The notes beneath the pieces are model-generated. The model worked only from the letters and a program-made list of their open reading frames with translations, did not search any database and was not told where the DNA came from. A DNA stretch of 64,000 bases from an uncultured Muribaculaceae bacterium (GTDB lineage Bacteria > Bacteroidota > Bacteroidia > Bacteroidales > Muribaculaceae): positions 97,764 through 161,763 of the forward strand of contig CAJUOB010000003.1 of the NCBI GenBank assembly GCA_910587915.1. Direction: 5' to 3'. This document shows positions 24,936 to 34,086 of the stretch, piece after piece; the first letter of the stretch is position 1; every line of letters begins with the position of its first letter. The translations under genes were made by a program, and so were the position numbers.

Positions 24936-26801
24936 TTAGCGGCGGGTTTTGTGGGGTGGGCGCGTGCCGAAGAGTTTGTCGATGAGGTCGGGGCGGCCTA
25001 TGCGGCGGAGGGTGCGTGTTATGTCGACGCGGTAGGCCGGGTCGTACCAGAAGAAGAATTTGCGTTGCTCGAGCTTTTGGTCGGGTGTGGTGGCGGTGTA
25101 TATTTTTTCGCCGGTGTATGGGTGGTAGCCGGTGTAGTATATTTCGGTGGCCACTGTCATGGGGGTTGGCGTGAAGTCCTGGACTTGCTCGAGGTGGAAG
25201 TTGAGTTCTTTTGTCTCGGCGGCGAGCTGAGCCATGTCTTCGGCGCGGCATCCGGGATGCGATGATATGAAGTAGGGTATGAGTTGCTGTCGCAGTCCGC
25301 AGGAGTCGTTTACCTTGTCGAATAGTTTCTTGAACTCATGGAAGAGAGAGAACGATGGCTTGCGCATGAGCCGGAGCACGGAGTCGGATGTGTGCTCGGG
25401 TGCGACTTTAAGTCGTCCCGACACGTGGTGTTCGATAAGTTCGCGGTTGTACCGGGCGTTTGCGCGGTCGATCTCGTCGTCGCCGGTGCGGTGCATCGAG
25501 AGGTCGTAGCGGACTCCACTGCCGATGAAGCTTTTCTTGACAGCCGGCAGGGCGTCGACGGCGCGGTATATGTCGAGGAGAGGCCTGTGGTCGGTGTTGA
25601 GGTTGTCGCATGGTTTTGGATGCAGGCACGACGGGCGCAGACATTTGCGGCAACGGTCGGTGTCGCGTCCGCCCATGGCGTACATGTTTGCCGACGGGCC
25701 GCCGAGATCGCTTATGTAGCCCTTGAAGTCGGGCATGCGTGTGACCTGACGCACCTCGCGCATGATGGATTCCTTGGAGCGCGATGCTATGAATTTGCCT
25801 TGATGGGCCGATATAGTGCAGAATGCGCATCCGCCGAAGCAGCCACGGTGCATGTTGACGGAGTGGCGTATCATCTCGTAGGCAGGAATTGTCTTGCCCC
25901 GGTAGCGTGGATGTGGCAGGCGGGTATATGGTAGGTCGAAGGAAGCGTCGATCTCTCCCTGAGTCATGGCCGGGAGCATGGGGTTGACCCGGACCGCGTG
26001 GGTGCCTGTGGCTTGCCAGAGTGTGGCTCCGCCGTCGTAGCGGTTGCTCTGCTGCTCGATGTGCTTGAAGTTTGTGGCCTGCGAGCGCTTGTCGGCGAGG
26101 CATGTCTCGAACGATGCGAGGACTATATTGGCGTTGTCGGGCTGCGGAATCTCGGCGAGGGGGCGAAGGACCACGCTCTGAGGCATATCGATGATGTCGG
26201 ATATTTTTTTGCCGTCGTCGAGCCTGCGTGCGAGATCGAGCACGGTTTTCTCGCCCATGCCATAGAGGAGCATGTCGGCCGCAGTGTCGACAAGTATCGA
26301 CGGGCGCAGACGGTCCTGCCAATAGTCGTAGTGCGACAGGCGGCGCAGGGATGCCTCGATGCCTCCGACGACGATGGGTGTGTCGGGGTAGAGCTGGCGC
26401 AGTATTTTCGAATATACTACCGATGGGTAGTCGGGGCGCGCGCCGTGGCGTCCGCCGGGTGTGTAGGCATCGTCGGAGCGGCGTCGGCGGTTTGCCGTGT
26501 AGTGATTGACCATAGAATCCATGGCGCCCGGGCTTATGCCGAAAAAGAGCCTCGGCGCGCCGAACTTGCGGAAATCGCGCAGGTCGTCCTGCCAGTTGGG
26601 CTGTGGGACAATGGCCACGCGGTAGCCAGCGGCCTGCAGGGTGCGCCCTATGACAGCAGCCCCGAATGCGGGATGGTCGACATAAGCGTCGCCCGAGAAG
26701 AGGACCACATCGACGCTGTCCCATCCGAGCGCTTTCATTTCCTTTACAGATGTCGGAAGCCAGTCGGTGGGGCGGAGATTATTATAGTCAATTTCTTGCA
26801 T
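24936..26801 (-). CDS. ygiQ: YgiQ-family radical SAM protein
   Basis: A 621-residue protein with the YgiQ layout: N-terminal cobalamin-binding-like region (LPTSVKEMKALGWDSVDVVLFSGDAYVDHPAFG), GIEASLRRLSHYDYWQDRLRPS, and the radical SAM cluster motif HRGCFGGCAFCTIS with Cys 321, 325 and 328 (CxxxCxxC). A C-terminal Cys-rich part (CRKCLRPSCLHPKPC) and FTPTPMT follow. The family is conserved but its reaction is not established. It is encoded 24 bases after uvrB in the same direction, so co-transcribed. Length is normal (about 600-750). Confidence 0.93.
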   Translation of the reverse strand: MQEIDYNNLRPTDWLPTSVKEMKALGWDSVDVVLFSGDAYVDHPAFGAAVIGRTLQAAGYRVAIVPQPNWQDDLRDFRKFGAPRLFFGISPGAMDSMVNHYTANRRRRSDDAYTPGGRHGARPDYPSVVYSKILRQLYPDTPIVVGGIEASLRRLSHYDYWQDRLRPSILVDTAADMLLYGMGEKTVLDLARRLDDGKKISDIIDMPQSVVLRPLAEIPQPDNANIVLASFETCLADKRSQATNFKHIEQQSNRYDGGATLWQATGTHAVRVNPMLPAMTQGEIDASFDLPYTRLPHPRYRGKTIPAYEMIRHSVNMHRGCFGGCAFCTISAHQGKFIASRSKESIMREVRQVTRMPDFKGYISDLGGPSANMYAMGGRDTDRCRKCLRPSCLHPKPCDNLNTDHRPLLDIYRAVDALPAVKKSFIGSGVRYDLSMHRTGDDEIDRANARYNRELIEHHVSGRLKVAPEHTSDSVLRLMRKPSFSLFHEFKKLFDKVNDSCGLRQQLIPYFISSHPGCRAEDMAQLAAETKELNFHLEQVQDFTPTPMTVATEIYYTGYHPYTGEKIYTATTPDQKLEQRKFFFWYDPAYRVDITRTLRRIGRPDLIDKLFGTRPPHKTRR

Positions 26802-26825
26802 TTGATTCGGATAGTGTTGTAAGAG

Positions 26826-28949
26826 CTATTTCTCGGACTGCATGGCCTGTAGGCGCAGTTCGAGTTTGATAATCTCGTCGCGCAGCCGGGCGGCGGTCAT
26901 GAACTCCATGTCTTTGGCTGCCTGAAGCATCTGTCCGCGGAGCCGGTTGATGGACCGTTGCATTTCGTCGGCGCTCATATAGGCCACCACAGGGTCGGCG
27001 GCAATGTTGACCGAAGTGCTGAACTCGTTGGCATATGGCAGCGGTGCTTTCTTGGCCTTTTCGCGCTTCTCGCGTTTTTCCTTGGCATTGAGCTGCTTGG
27101 CGGGTCGACCGGTGCCGAGGGCGATTGCTGTGGCTTCCATGTCGACTTCTTCTTTCTCGAGCCCGACGATGGTGTTGCGGGCTTTGACGATGGCCTGTGG
27201 TGTGATGCCGTGTTCCTCGTTGTACTTGAGTTGCAGTGCGCGGCGGCGCTCGGTCTCGTCGATGGTCTGCTGCATGGAGTCGGTAATCTTGTCGGCATAC
27301 ATGATGACCTCGCCGTTGAGGTTACGGGCGGCTCGGCCGACCGTCTGTGTGAGCGAGCGGTGGCTGCGGAGAAAACCTTCCTTGTCGGCATCGAGAATGG
27401 CCACGAGGGACACCTCGGGGAGGTCGAGACCTTCGCGAAGCAGATTTACGCCAATGAGGACGTCGTACTCACCTGCACGGAGTCCGTCGAGAATCTTGAT
27501 ACGGTCGAGGGTCTCGACGTCGCTGTGTATATATGCTGTCTTTATCTTGAGTTTGAGGAAATATTCGTTTAGCTCCTCGGCCATGCGCTTGGTGAGTGTG
27601 GTGACGAGTGTGCGCTCGTCGCGCTCGATGCGCAGTTGTATTTCCTCGAGGAGATCGTCGATCTGATTGAGCGACGGCTTTACCTTGATGAGAGGGTCGA
27701 GTAGTCCTGTGGGGCGGATTACCTGCTCGACCACCACACCCTCGCAGCGCTCGAGTTCGTAGTCGGCGGGGGTGGCGCTGACGTATATCACCTGGTTGGT
27801 GAGGCTCTCGAACTCCTCGAATTTCAACGGTCGGTTGTCGAGAGCCGCCGGTAGACGGAATCCATACTCCACGAGGTTGCCTTTGCGCGAGCGGTCGCCG
27901 CCGTACATGGCGCGTATCTGCGGCACAGTGACATGGCTTTCATCGATGATTGTGAGGAAATCTTTCGGGAAATAGTCGAGCAGACAGAAGGGGCGCTCTC
28001 CTTCGCGGCGCCCGTCGAAGTAGCGTGAGTAGTTCTCGATTCCCGAGCAATATCCCAGTTCCTTTATCATCTCGACGTCGTAGTTGACGCGTTCTTCGAT
28101 ACGCTGCGCCTCGAGGTCGCGTCCTTCGCCGGTGAAGAATGCTATCTGGCGGCCGAGGTCGAGCTGTATCTGAGCAACTGCAGCTGCCTGGCGCTGAGGC
28201 GATGTAACGAATAGATTGGCAGGGTAGATATTGAATCGGTCGTGGGTGCCGAGGTGTACATTGTCGTCGGGATGGACGGTGATTATCGACTCGACCTCAT
28301 CACCCCAGAAGACCACGCGGACGATTATATCCTCGTAGGCGAGGCGTATGTCGACCGTGTCGCCTTTGACACGGAAGGTGCCTCGGCCGAACTCGACTTC
28401 GCTGCGGCAATAGAGAGCTGCCACGAGTTTACGCAGGAACTGATTGCGTGTAATGTTCTGTCCCCGTGTGACGGTGACGACATTGTCGTGGAAATCCTCG
28501 GGATTTCCCATGCCGTACAGACATGATACCGACGATACGACCACGACGTCGCGGCGCCCCGACAGCAGAGCCGATGTAGTGGCCAGACGCAGACGGTCGA
28601 TCTCGTCGTTGATCATGAGGTCTTTCTCGATGTATTTGTCGACGGATGGTATGTAGGCCTCGGGCTGGTAGTAGTCGTAGTATGACACGAAATACTGCAC
28701 GGCGTTCTCGGGAAAGAACTGCTTGAATTCGCTGTATAGCTGAGCGGCGAGGGTCTTGTTGTGGCTCAGTATGAGTGTCGGACGCTGGACTTCCTTTATG
28801 ACATTCGCCATGGTGAATGTTTTGCCAGATCCGGTGACACCGAGGAGCGTCTGCGACGGGCGTCCGGCCTGGATGCCTTCGGCAAGTTGCCGGATGGCCT
28901 GTGGCTGGTCGCCTGTGGGCTGATATTGTGAGTTTAAGCGGAAATCCAA
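26826..28949 (-). CDS. uvrB: Excinuclease ABC subunit B
   Basis: A 707-residue UvrB. Domain order is normal: MDFRLNSQYQPTGDQPQAIRQL, Walker A LLGVTGSGKTFTMANV, the beta-hairpin region YYDYYQPEAYIP, DESHVTVPQI, the helicase C-terminal motifs (IGVNLLREGLDLPEVSLVAILDADKEGFLRS, QTVGRAARN) and a C-terminal UVR domain (LRGQMLQAAKDMEFMTAARLRDEI) that binds UvrC. It loads at DNA lesions with UvrA. The start codon is TTG at 28947-28949, since no ATG or GTG fits the conserved N-terminus; the leader before it is a degenerate 7-base repeat rather than a Shine-Dalgarno site. Confidence 0.98.
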   Translation of the reverse strand: MDFRLNSQYQPTGDQPQAIRQLAEGIQAGRPSQTLLGVTGSGKTFTMANVIKEVQRPTLILSHNKTLAAQLYSEFKQFFPENAVQYFVSYYDYYQPEAYIPSVDKYIEKDLMINDEIDRLRLATTSALLSGRRDVVVVSSVSCLYGMGNPEDFHDNVVTVTRGQNITRNQFLRKLVAALYCRSEVEFGRGTFRVKGDTVDIRLAYEDIIVRVVFWGDEVESIITVHPDDNVHLGTHDRFNIYPANLFVTSPQRQAAAVAQIQLDLGRQIAFFTGEGRDLEAQRIEERVNYDVEMIKELGYCSGIENYSRYFDGRREGERPFCLLDYFPKDFLTIIDESHVTVPQIRAMYGGDRSRKGNLVEYGFRLPAALDNRPLKFEEFESLTNQVIYVSATPADYELERCEGVVVEQVIRPTGLLDPLIKVKPSLNQIDDLLEEIQLRIERDERTLVTTLTKRMAEELNEYFLKLKIKTAYIHSDVETLDRIKILDGLRAGEYDVLIGVNLLREGLDLPEVSLVAILDADKEGFLRSHRSLTQTVGRAARNLNGEVIMYADKITDSMQQTIDETERRRALQLKYNEEHGITPQAIVKARNTIVGLEKEEVDMEATAIALGTGRPAKQLNAKEKREKREKAKKAPLPYANEFSTSVNIAADPVVAYMSADEMQRSINRLRGQMLQAAKDMEFMTAARLRDEIIKLELRLQAMQSEK

Positions 28950-28976
28950 TGTTAGTTAGAAGTTAGGAGTCAGGAG

Positions 28977-29771
28977 TTAGGATTTGGGTTGCATCATGGG
29001 GGTGCCGAGGCGATGACGTCCTGTGCGGTAGGTGATGGCATCGTTGGGGCACACAGCTCCGCAGTTGAAGCATACCACACAGCGGGAGGTGTCGATGGTG
29101 TGGTCGATGAGGTTGATGCACTCACTTTTACAAACGCGCTCGCATTCGCCGCAGTTTATGCACAGGTCGGTATTTATGTCGAAATGGAGCACGGACTGCT
29201 TCGAGGCTGCCCCGAGGAGCGAGCCGACGGGGCAGACAGTGTTGCACAGTCGGCGGCCGAGTCGCCATGAGAATCCTACCACGCATATGGCCGTGAGCGC
29301 GGCCAGTCCCATGGCGGAGATCGAGAACAGTGCGGAGTCGCCGATGTGCAGGGGTACCATTATGAATTCCTCGACCATGCGTGCATAGGCCGAATAGGGG
29401 TCTATGAGGGCAGGCACAGCGGCCGAACCGGTGAGCATGAGTGCGAATGCAATGATGACAAATACCACGCGGGTGCGGTTGGCGGCGGGGACCCAGCGGT
29501 AGGAGTGCTTCCGGCGGCCAACCTTGCGCGATACAGCGGCGACGCAATCCATGAGAGTGCCAAGGGGGCAGACGGTGGAGCAATATATGCGGCCATAGAT
29601 AAGTGCCACGACAGCCCAGAACACCAGGCATACCGCGGCGCCCGATATAAGGGCCACGAGAATCTGCATGCGCACAAAGACGCTGTCGTAGCCGGCAAGA
29701 AGCGCCCATGTAGGCACTGCCATGGCTATGAGGGCAATAATTATGCGTATAATGCGGACAGAACGGTACAT
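28977..29771 (-). CDS. 4Fe-4S binding membrane protein, NapH/YccM-like
   Basis: A 264-residue membrane protein with about four to five transmembrane helices and two CxxxCP motifs (YCSTVCPLG, LCNTVCPVG), as in NapH/YccM/RnfB-like polyferredoxin maturases, followed by a C-terminal ferredoxin-like part with two 4Fe-4S motifs (CINCGECERVCKSEC and CVVCFNCGAVCP). It probably passes electrons from the membrane quinone pool to a periplasmic or cytoplasmic partner. ATG 29771 is chosen over upstream starts as the -7 box TATATTTG (minus, 29777-29784) is just before it. uvrB follows after 27 bases. Confidence 0.85.
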   Translation of the reverse strand: MYRSVRIIRIIIALIAMAVPTWALLAGYDSVFVRMQILVALISGAAVCLVFWAVVALIYGRIYCSTVCPLGTLMDCVAAVSRKVGRRKHSYRWVPAANRTRVVFVIIAFALMLTGSAAVPALIDPYSAYARMVEEFIMVPLHIGDSALFSISAMGLAALTAICVVGFSWRLGRRLCNTVCPVGSLLGAASKQSVLHFDINTDLCINCGECERVCKSECINLIDHTIDTSRCVVCFNCGAVCPNDAITYRTGRHRLGTPMMQPKS

Positions 29772-29776
29772 GGTGG

Positions 29777-29805
29777 CAAATATACGGAATTTTTTGCTAA
29801 TTTTG
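29777..29805. promoter_or_regulatory. Divergent -7 boxes
   Basis: Minus-strand TATATTTG (29777-29784) ends 5 bases before the ATG at 29771 (near-leaderless). Plus-strand TAATTTTG (29798-29805) serves the gene at 29835. Neither has a clear -33 TTG at the right spacing. Confidence 0.45.
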
Positions 29806-29834
29806 CGCCTAAATACCAAGCTCACATTCATCGC

Positions 29835-30644
29835 ATGGACGCTACACCATCCAGTCACTATACACCCGAGGAGTTCGCGCGCCTTATAAATGCGGCACTG
29901 CTTCGCGACGATACTCCTACGGCCGGCAAGATCGCCAACCGCATATACAACGACATAATGATGGGCGAGGGCGCATTCGCCCGCCTTTCGCGTATGGTCG
30001 AGGGGGAAGGCATGAAGCTGATAAGCCGCGATCTTCCGACATCGTTGCTGGGCTCTCCGTCGAGTCCGACAAATGTAATTCCGGCTTCTCTTCGTCCTGG
30101 CATGCAGGCCAAGATCGAGGCTGAGTTGCGGAAATATCTGGAATCGGACGCTGTCAAGGCCGAAGTGCAGGCCATCTACGACGAGATGTGCGACAGCATA
30201 GAGCGTGCCGGATGGGCATATGGAATCGTGAATCTTCCGGATGCACTGAGTATGGTTCGCGAAAAAATACGCAAGCAGGTGAAGGTGTACGAGCGCTCGA
30301 TAGCCTTGGTAGGGCCTTATACCGATCTGGAGCCTCTCTACGAGGCGGCCTGCCGTATAACTCTCAACGAGAAGATGCGGAGCAAGAACTACATCGATGT
30401 GCAGGACTTCTATACGGCGCTGTGCGACAATACCCGCAGCTCCTGCACCGAAATTGTGGCGAAGTTCTCGCGCGATGTGCTCGAGGCGCTTGCCGAATGG
30501 CCTCGTTTCCAGGCTATCATCGACAGTAATTCCACACTGCTGGAGCGTTGTCGCCTTATCGCCGCCAAGAACCCCGACAAACCGAAATACCGCGTTTTCT
30601 CCGATCCCGACCGCTCGAGTCCTACCGACCTGCTGGGCGTATGA
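29835..30644 (+). CDS. Hypothetical helical protein, 269 aa
   Basis: Start at ATG 29835 (the open frame extends upstream but the divergent promoter lies there). The protein begins MDATPSSHYTPEEFARLINAALLRDDTPTAGKIANRIYNDIM and is helix-rich and soluble, with VYERSIALVGPYTDLEPLYEAACRITLNEKM and LEALAEWPRFQAIIDSN. No signal peptide. I do not recognise a family; it looks like a conserved Bacteroidales protein of unknown role. It is followed after 80 bases by an outer-membrane operon. Confidence 0.65.
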   Translation: MDATPSSHYTPEEFARLINAALLRDDTPTAGKIANRIYNDIMMGEGAFARLSRMVEGEGMKLISRDLPTSLLGSPSSPTNVIPASLRPGMQAKIEAELRKYLESDAVKAEVQAIYDEMCDSIERAGWAYGIVNLPDALSMVREKIRKQVKVYERSIALVGPYTDLEPLYEAACRITLNEKMRSKNYIDVQDFYTALCDNTRSSCTEIVAKFSRDVLEALAEWPRFQAIIDSNSTLLERCRLIAAKNPDKPKYRVFSDPDRSSPTDLLGV

Positions 30645-30724
30645 CCACGATGCATGGCCATCTATACAGGTTCAATAAATTATTTAACTATCTAATCCAA
30701 CTGATTTTGCACAGTTCAACACAT

Positions 30725-31465
30725 ATGAGGCGACTAATCGCCATCCTGACGCTCGTACTGGCCGTCGTGGCCGGTAGCACCGAGGCGCTCGGTCAGGAAA
30801 CATTCAAGCGTAAGCTCGAGCAGGTGTCGTTCGTGCCCAAAGGGGCATGGATCACCGGCGTGAGTGTGAGCTATTCACAGTCCGACCAGGATAAATACCA
30901 GTTCCTGATAGTGGAGAATATAAACGGCGACACATATACGTTCAAGGTCAGCCCGATGCTGATGTTCTGCTTCAAGGACAATCTTGCGGCCGGCGGCCGA
31001 TTCTCCTACTCCCGGCAGCGCACACGGCTCAATTCGGCCGATATAGTGCTCGACTCCGAGACATCGTATAACATCGATAATCTCTACAGCATAAGCCACA
31101 GCTATACGGGCACAGCATTGTTCCGCTCCTACATGAGTCTTGGCAAGAGCACCCGCTTCGGGCTTTTCAATGAGGTGCAGCTGCAGCTCGGTGGGGGCCA
31201 GTCGAAAATATGCACGGGGTCGGGAGAGGACGTGACGGGTACGTACCAGCGCAATTTCGACTTCAGTGTCGGTCTGGCGCCCGGTCTGGCTGTTTTTCTC
31301 AACAACTACTCGGCGCTTGAGGTGAATGTGGGTGTGCTTGGCTTCAATTACAGCCACCACACGGCTCTTACCGATCAGGTGCAGGTGGCCAATTTCCACA
31401 GCCAGCGTGCCAATTTCAAGATAAATCTGTTTTCAATCACTTTCGGCGTAGTTTTCTATATATAA
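30725..31465 (+). CDS. Outer membrane beta-barrel protein, first of a paralogous pair
   Basis: A 246-residue protein: signal peptide (RRLIAILTLVLAVVAGSTEALGQ), then alternating amphipathic strands (FVPKGAWITGVSVSYSQSD, LAAGGRFSYSRQRT, TALFRSYMSLGKSTRFGLFNEVQLQLGGG, ALEVNVGVLGFNYSHH) ending in an aromatic C-terminus (FKINLFSITFGVVFYI), as in small outer-membrane barrels. The start at ATG 30725 gives the normal signal length. The next gene, 3 bases away, encodes a paralogue with the same strand words (IPKGKW, RFGIFNEV, VGVFGINY). Function unknown; a small barrel of about 10 strands is likely. Confidence 0.8.
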   Translation: MRRLIAILTLVLAVVAGSTEALGQETFKRKLEQVSFVPKGAWITGVSVSYSQSDQDKYQFLIVENINGDTYTFKVSPMLMFCFKDNLAAGGRFSYSRQRTRLNSADIVLDSETSYNIDNLYSISHSYTGTALFRSYMSLGKSTRFGLFNEVQLQLGGGQSKICTGSGEDVTGTYQRNFDFSVGLAPGLAVFLNNYSALEVNVGVLGFNYSHHTALTDQVQVANFHSQRANFKINLFSITFGVVFYI

Positions 31466-31468
31466 GCC

Positions 31469-32314
31469 ATGGCAGCAATACGATTTATATTCCTGGCCCT
31501 GGCGGCCGCCGCGGCGATGGCCGTGCAGGTATCGGCGCAGACTATTGTGCGAAAGAAGGATGCTCCGGAGCACGAGGAGGCTACCGAGAAGGTGGTGATC
31601 GACGGCGACACGGTGAGCATAATACTGCCCGAGCGTAATTTCGGCCGCTTCGACCGCGGTCTGTTCAACTACATATTCATACCTAAGGGTAAATGGGGCT
31701 TTGGTGTGACGGCATCATATGGTGAACTCCAGACAGAGGATATCGCCGTGCTGTCGCTGCTGAAGGACTTCAATTTCAAGGGTAAGATGTACTCGGTGAA
31801 ACCCTATCTGCAGTATTTTATCCGAAGCAATCAGGCTGTGGGTCTGAAATTCGACTACTCCCGCGGCATCGCCGACCTCGGAGGTCTCTCGGTGGACTTC
31901 GACGAAGACCTGAACTTCTCGATACGCGATGTGAGCTACTATCAGCAGAGTCTGTCGGTGTCGACGTTCTACCGCAACTATGTGGGACTGGACCATAACG
32001 GGCGATTCGGCATATTCAACGAAGTGGACCTCGCTTTCGGCAGCGGCTCATCGCGCTTCAAACGCATCTATAACTCCGAGCCGCGCGACACACGGACGAT
32101 TATGACCAAGGCGTCGCTAAATTTCAGTCCCGGTGTGTGCGTGTTCATACAGGACTATGTGTCGTTCAATGTGTCTTTCGGTGTGTTCGGCATCAACTAC
32201 CAGCATGAGCGACAGAGTACCGATGGCGTGGACGAGGGTTCGCGCACGACATCGGGTGCCAATTTCCGATTCAATATATTCAACATCAATTTCGGCCTGA
32301 TGGTCGTCATATAA
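31469..32314 (+). CDS. Outer membrane beta-barrel protein, second of a paralogous pair
   Basis: A 281-residue protein with a signal peptide (about 1-23, ending VSAQ), a short charged linker (VRKKDAPEHEEATEKVVIDGDTV) and a barrel (FIPKGKWGFGVTASYGELQ, GLKFDYSRGIAD, RFGIFNEVDLAFGSGSSRF, FNVSFGVFGINYQHE) ending FNINFGLMVVI. It is a diverged copy of the protein encoded just upstream; the linker is an insertion relative to it. A PCMD lipoprotein gene follows after 7 bases, so the three form an operon for an envelope structure of unknown role. Confidence 0.8.
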   Translation: MAAIRFIFLALAAAAAMAVQVSAQTIVRKKDAPEHEEATEKVVIDGDTVSIILPERNFGRFDRGLFNYIFIPKGKWGFGVTASYGELQTEDIAVLSLLKDFNFKGKMYSVKPYLQYFIRSNQAVGLKFDYSRGIADLGGLSVDFDEDLNFSIRDVSYYQQSLSVSTFYRNYVGLDHNGRFGIFNEVDLAFGSGSSRFKRIYNSEPRDTRTIMTKASLNFSPGVCVFIQDYVSFNVSFGVFGINYQHERQSTDGVDEGSRTTSGANFRFNIFNINFGLMVVI

Positions 32315-32321
32315 TCAGCCC

Positions 32322-33899
32322 ATGAAACCGAACTTGAAGTTTCTACGACTTGCCGCAGTGACAATACTGACGGCAATGCTGTGTTCGTGTATACACAACG
32401 ATATACCCTATGCCCGCATACAGGCTAATTTTCTGACACTGGAAGCCTACGGGCAGGATGCAGGAACTATGATAGACAGTGCCACCCGCACCGCAACCAT
32501 CACACTTCCCGAAGAAATCGATATATCTGCCGTGCGGATAACGGGCTATAGTATCACGCCCGGAGCCACAGTGGTGGATAATCCATTGCTTGAGCCTATT
32601 GACCTGTCGAATCCTTTGCCGGTGACGCTGCGTCTCTATCAGGACTGGCAGTGGCGCATAGTGGGCAACCAGACCATAGAGCGTTATTTCGAGGTCGTCG
32701 GGCAGATGGGCGAGACAGTGATCGACGTGCCCGGCCGCCGAGTGGTGGTGTATGTGCGCGAATCGACTGATCTTTCGTCGATCGAGATAGTGCGAGCCAA
32801 GCTCGGGCCTGTGGGCGCGGAGTACTCGCCGTCGCTGGCGCCCGGTGCGAAGTTCAATGCTACGAAGCCTTTTATGGTAAACGTAGAGCAGTATGGCAAG
32901 AAATATTCGTGGACCATATTTGTGGAGACTGTCGCTGTGTCGGTGCGCACCATGAGTGTAGACGCATGGACATGTGTGGCGTGGGTCAACGGACAGGCTG
33001 AGGCCGGACGCGACAATGGCGTGGAATACCGGCTTGCGTCGTCGACCGAATGGGTGCGACTGCCGGCGAGCGCGGTGGTGCAGACCGGTGGTAGCTTTAC
33101 CGGCCGGATTGACCATCTGTCGCCGCAGACGGCATATGTGGCACGCACTTATTCCGACAGTGATCTCGGCGATGAGATAGAATTTACGACAGGTGCCGCA
33201 GTGCAGCCGCCGAACGCCGATTTCGACCAGTGGTGGCTCGATGGCAAGATATGGTGCCCCTGGGCCGAGAATGGCGAGCCTTACTGGGGCACCGGCAACA
33301 AGGGTGCGACAACGCTCGGATCGTCGAACTCGGTGCCGACCGACGATACACCCTCGGGCACGGGTTGGGCTGCGATGCTCGAGACCCGCTTCGTGGGTAT
33401 CGGTATCGTGGGCAAGCTTGCCGCCGGAAACCTGTTTGCCGGGTCGTATGTGCGCACGGTCGGTACGAACGGTGTGCTCAGTTTCGGCCGCCCCTTCACG
33501 GAGCGTCCGACCAAGATGCAGGGAATGTTCAAATACAACTGTGTGAACATCGATAAATCGTCGACAGAGATGAGCTATCTGATGGGCCGACCCGATACTT
33601 GCATAGTTTGGGTGGCACTGATAGATTCGCCCGAGCCGTTCGAGATACGGACCGACCCCAAAGACCGCCAGCTTTTCGATCCGAATGGCGACTATGTGGT
33701 GGCGTATGGCTCGATGCAGAAAGGCGAGACGGTGGGGCAGTGGACTCCGTTCGAGTTCGAGCTCAAGTATAATTCGACCTCGCGCAAGCCGACATATATA
33801 CTCATCACCTGCTCGGCGAGCAAGTATGGCGATTATTTTACGGGCGGAAATGGTTCGGTGCTGTGTCTGGACGATTTCAAGCTTATATATGATTATTGA
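32322..33899 (+). CDS. PCMD-domain (putative carbohydrate metabolism) lipoprotein
   Basis: A 525-residue lipoprotein (SPII, ILTAMLCSCIHNDIPY). Residues about 25-120 contain a strand-rich segment beginning RIQANFLTLEAYGQDAGTMIDSATRTATITLPEEID, typical of the Bacteroidetes PCMD proteins. A fibronectin-like part (about 200-280) precedes the PCMD domain (about 290-525: FDQWWLDGKIWCPWAENGEPYWGTGNKGATTLG, FKYNCVNIDKSSTEMSYLM, KPTYILITCSASKYGDYFTGGNGSVLCLDDFKLIYDY). PCMD proteins are surface lipoproteins thought to bind glycans. It closes the operon started by two barrel genes. Confidence 0.85.
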   Translation: MKPNLKFLRLAAVTILTAMLCSCIHNDIPYARIQANFLTLEAYGQDAGTMIDSATRTATITLPEEIDISAVRITGYSITPGATVVDNPLLEPIDLSNPLPVTLRLYQDWQWRIVGNQTIERYFEVVGQMGETVIDVPGRRVVVYVRESTDLSSIEIVRAKLGPVGAEYSPSLAPGAKFNATKPFMVNVEQYGKKYSWTIFVETVAVSVRTMSVDAWTCVAWVNGQAEAGRDNGVEYRLASSTEWVRLPASAVVQTGGSFTGRIDHLSPQTAYVARTYSDSDLGDEIEFTTGAAVQPPNADFDQWWLDGKIWCPWAENGEPYWGTGNKGATTLGSSNSVPTDDTPSGTGWAAMLETRFVGIGIVGKLAAGNLFAGSYVRTVGTNGVLSFGRPFTERPTKMQGMFKYNCVNIDKSSTEMSYLMGRPDTCIVWVALIDSPEPFEIRTDPKDRQLFDPNGDYVVAYGSMQKGETVGQWTPFEFELKYNSTSRKPTYILITCSASKYGDYFTGGNGSVLCLDDFKLIYDY

Positions 33900-34086
33900 T
33901 GCCGGTCCTTTATGGCTGAGATACGGCGTGCATGCCGTGTGATGAAGCCTGCGGCCGGTGTGTCGCCTCGGTTCGCCAATACGCCGTCATCAATTTGTGC
34001 CGCTACCGGAGTAGTCCGATAGCACCATGCTTGCGGCGTGGCAAATGATCGCTTTTATTGATACTATCACATTTCTATTTACATAT

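Noticed and set aside
25408..26724. 438-codon R/P-rich frame within ygiQ
   Set aside because: Out-of-frame reading of a conserved radical SAM gene; low-complexity R/H/P composition.
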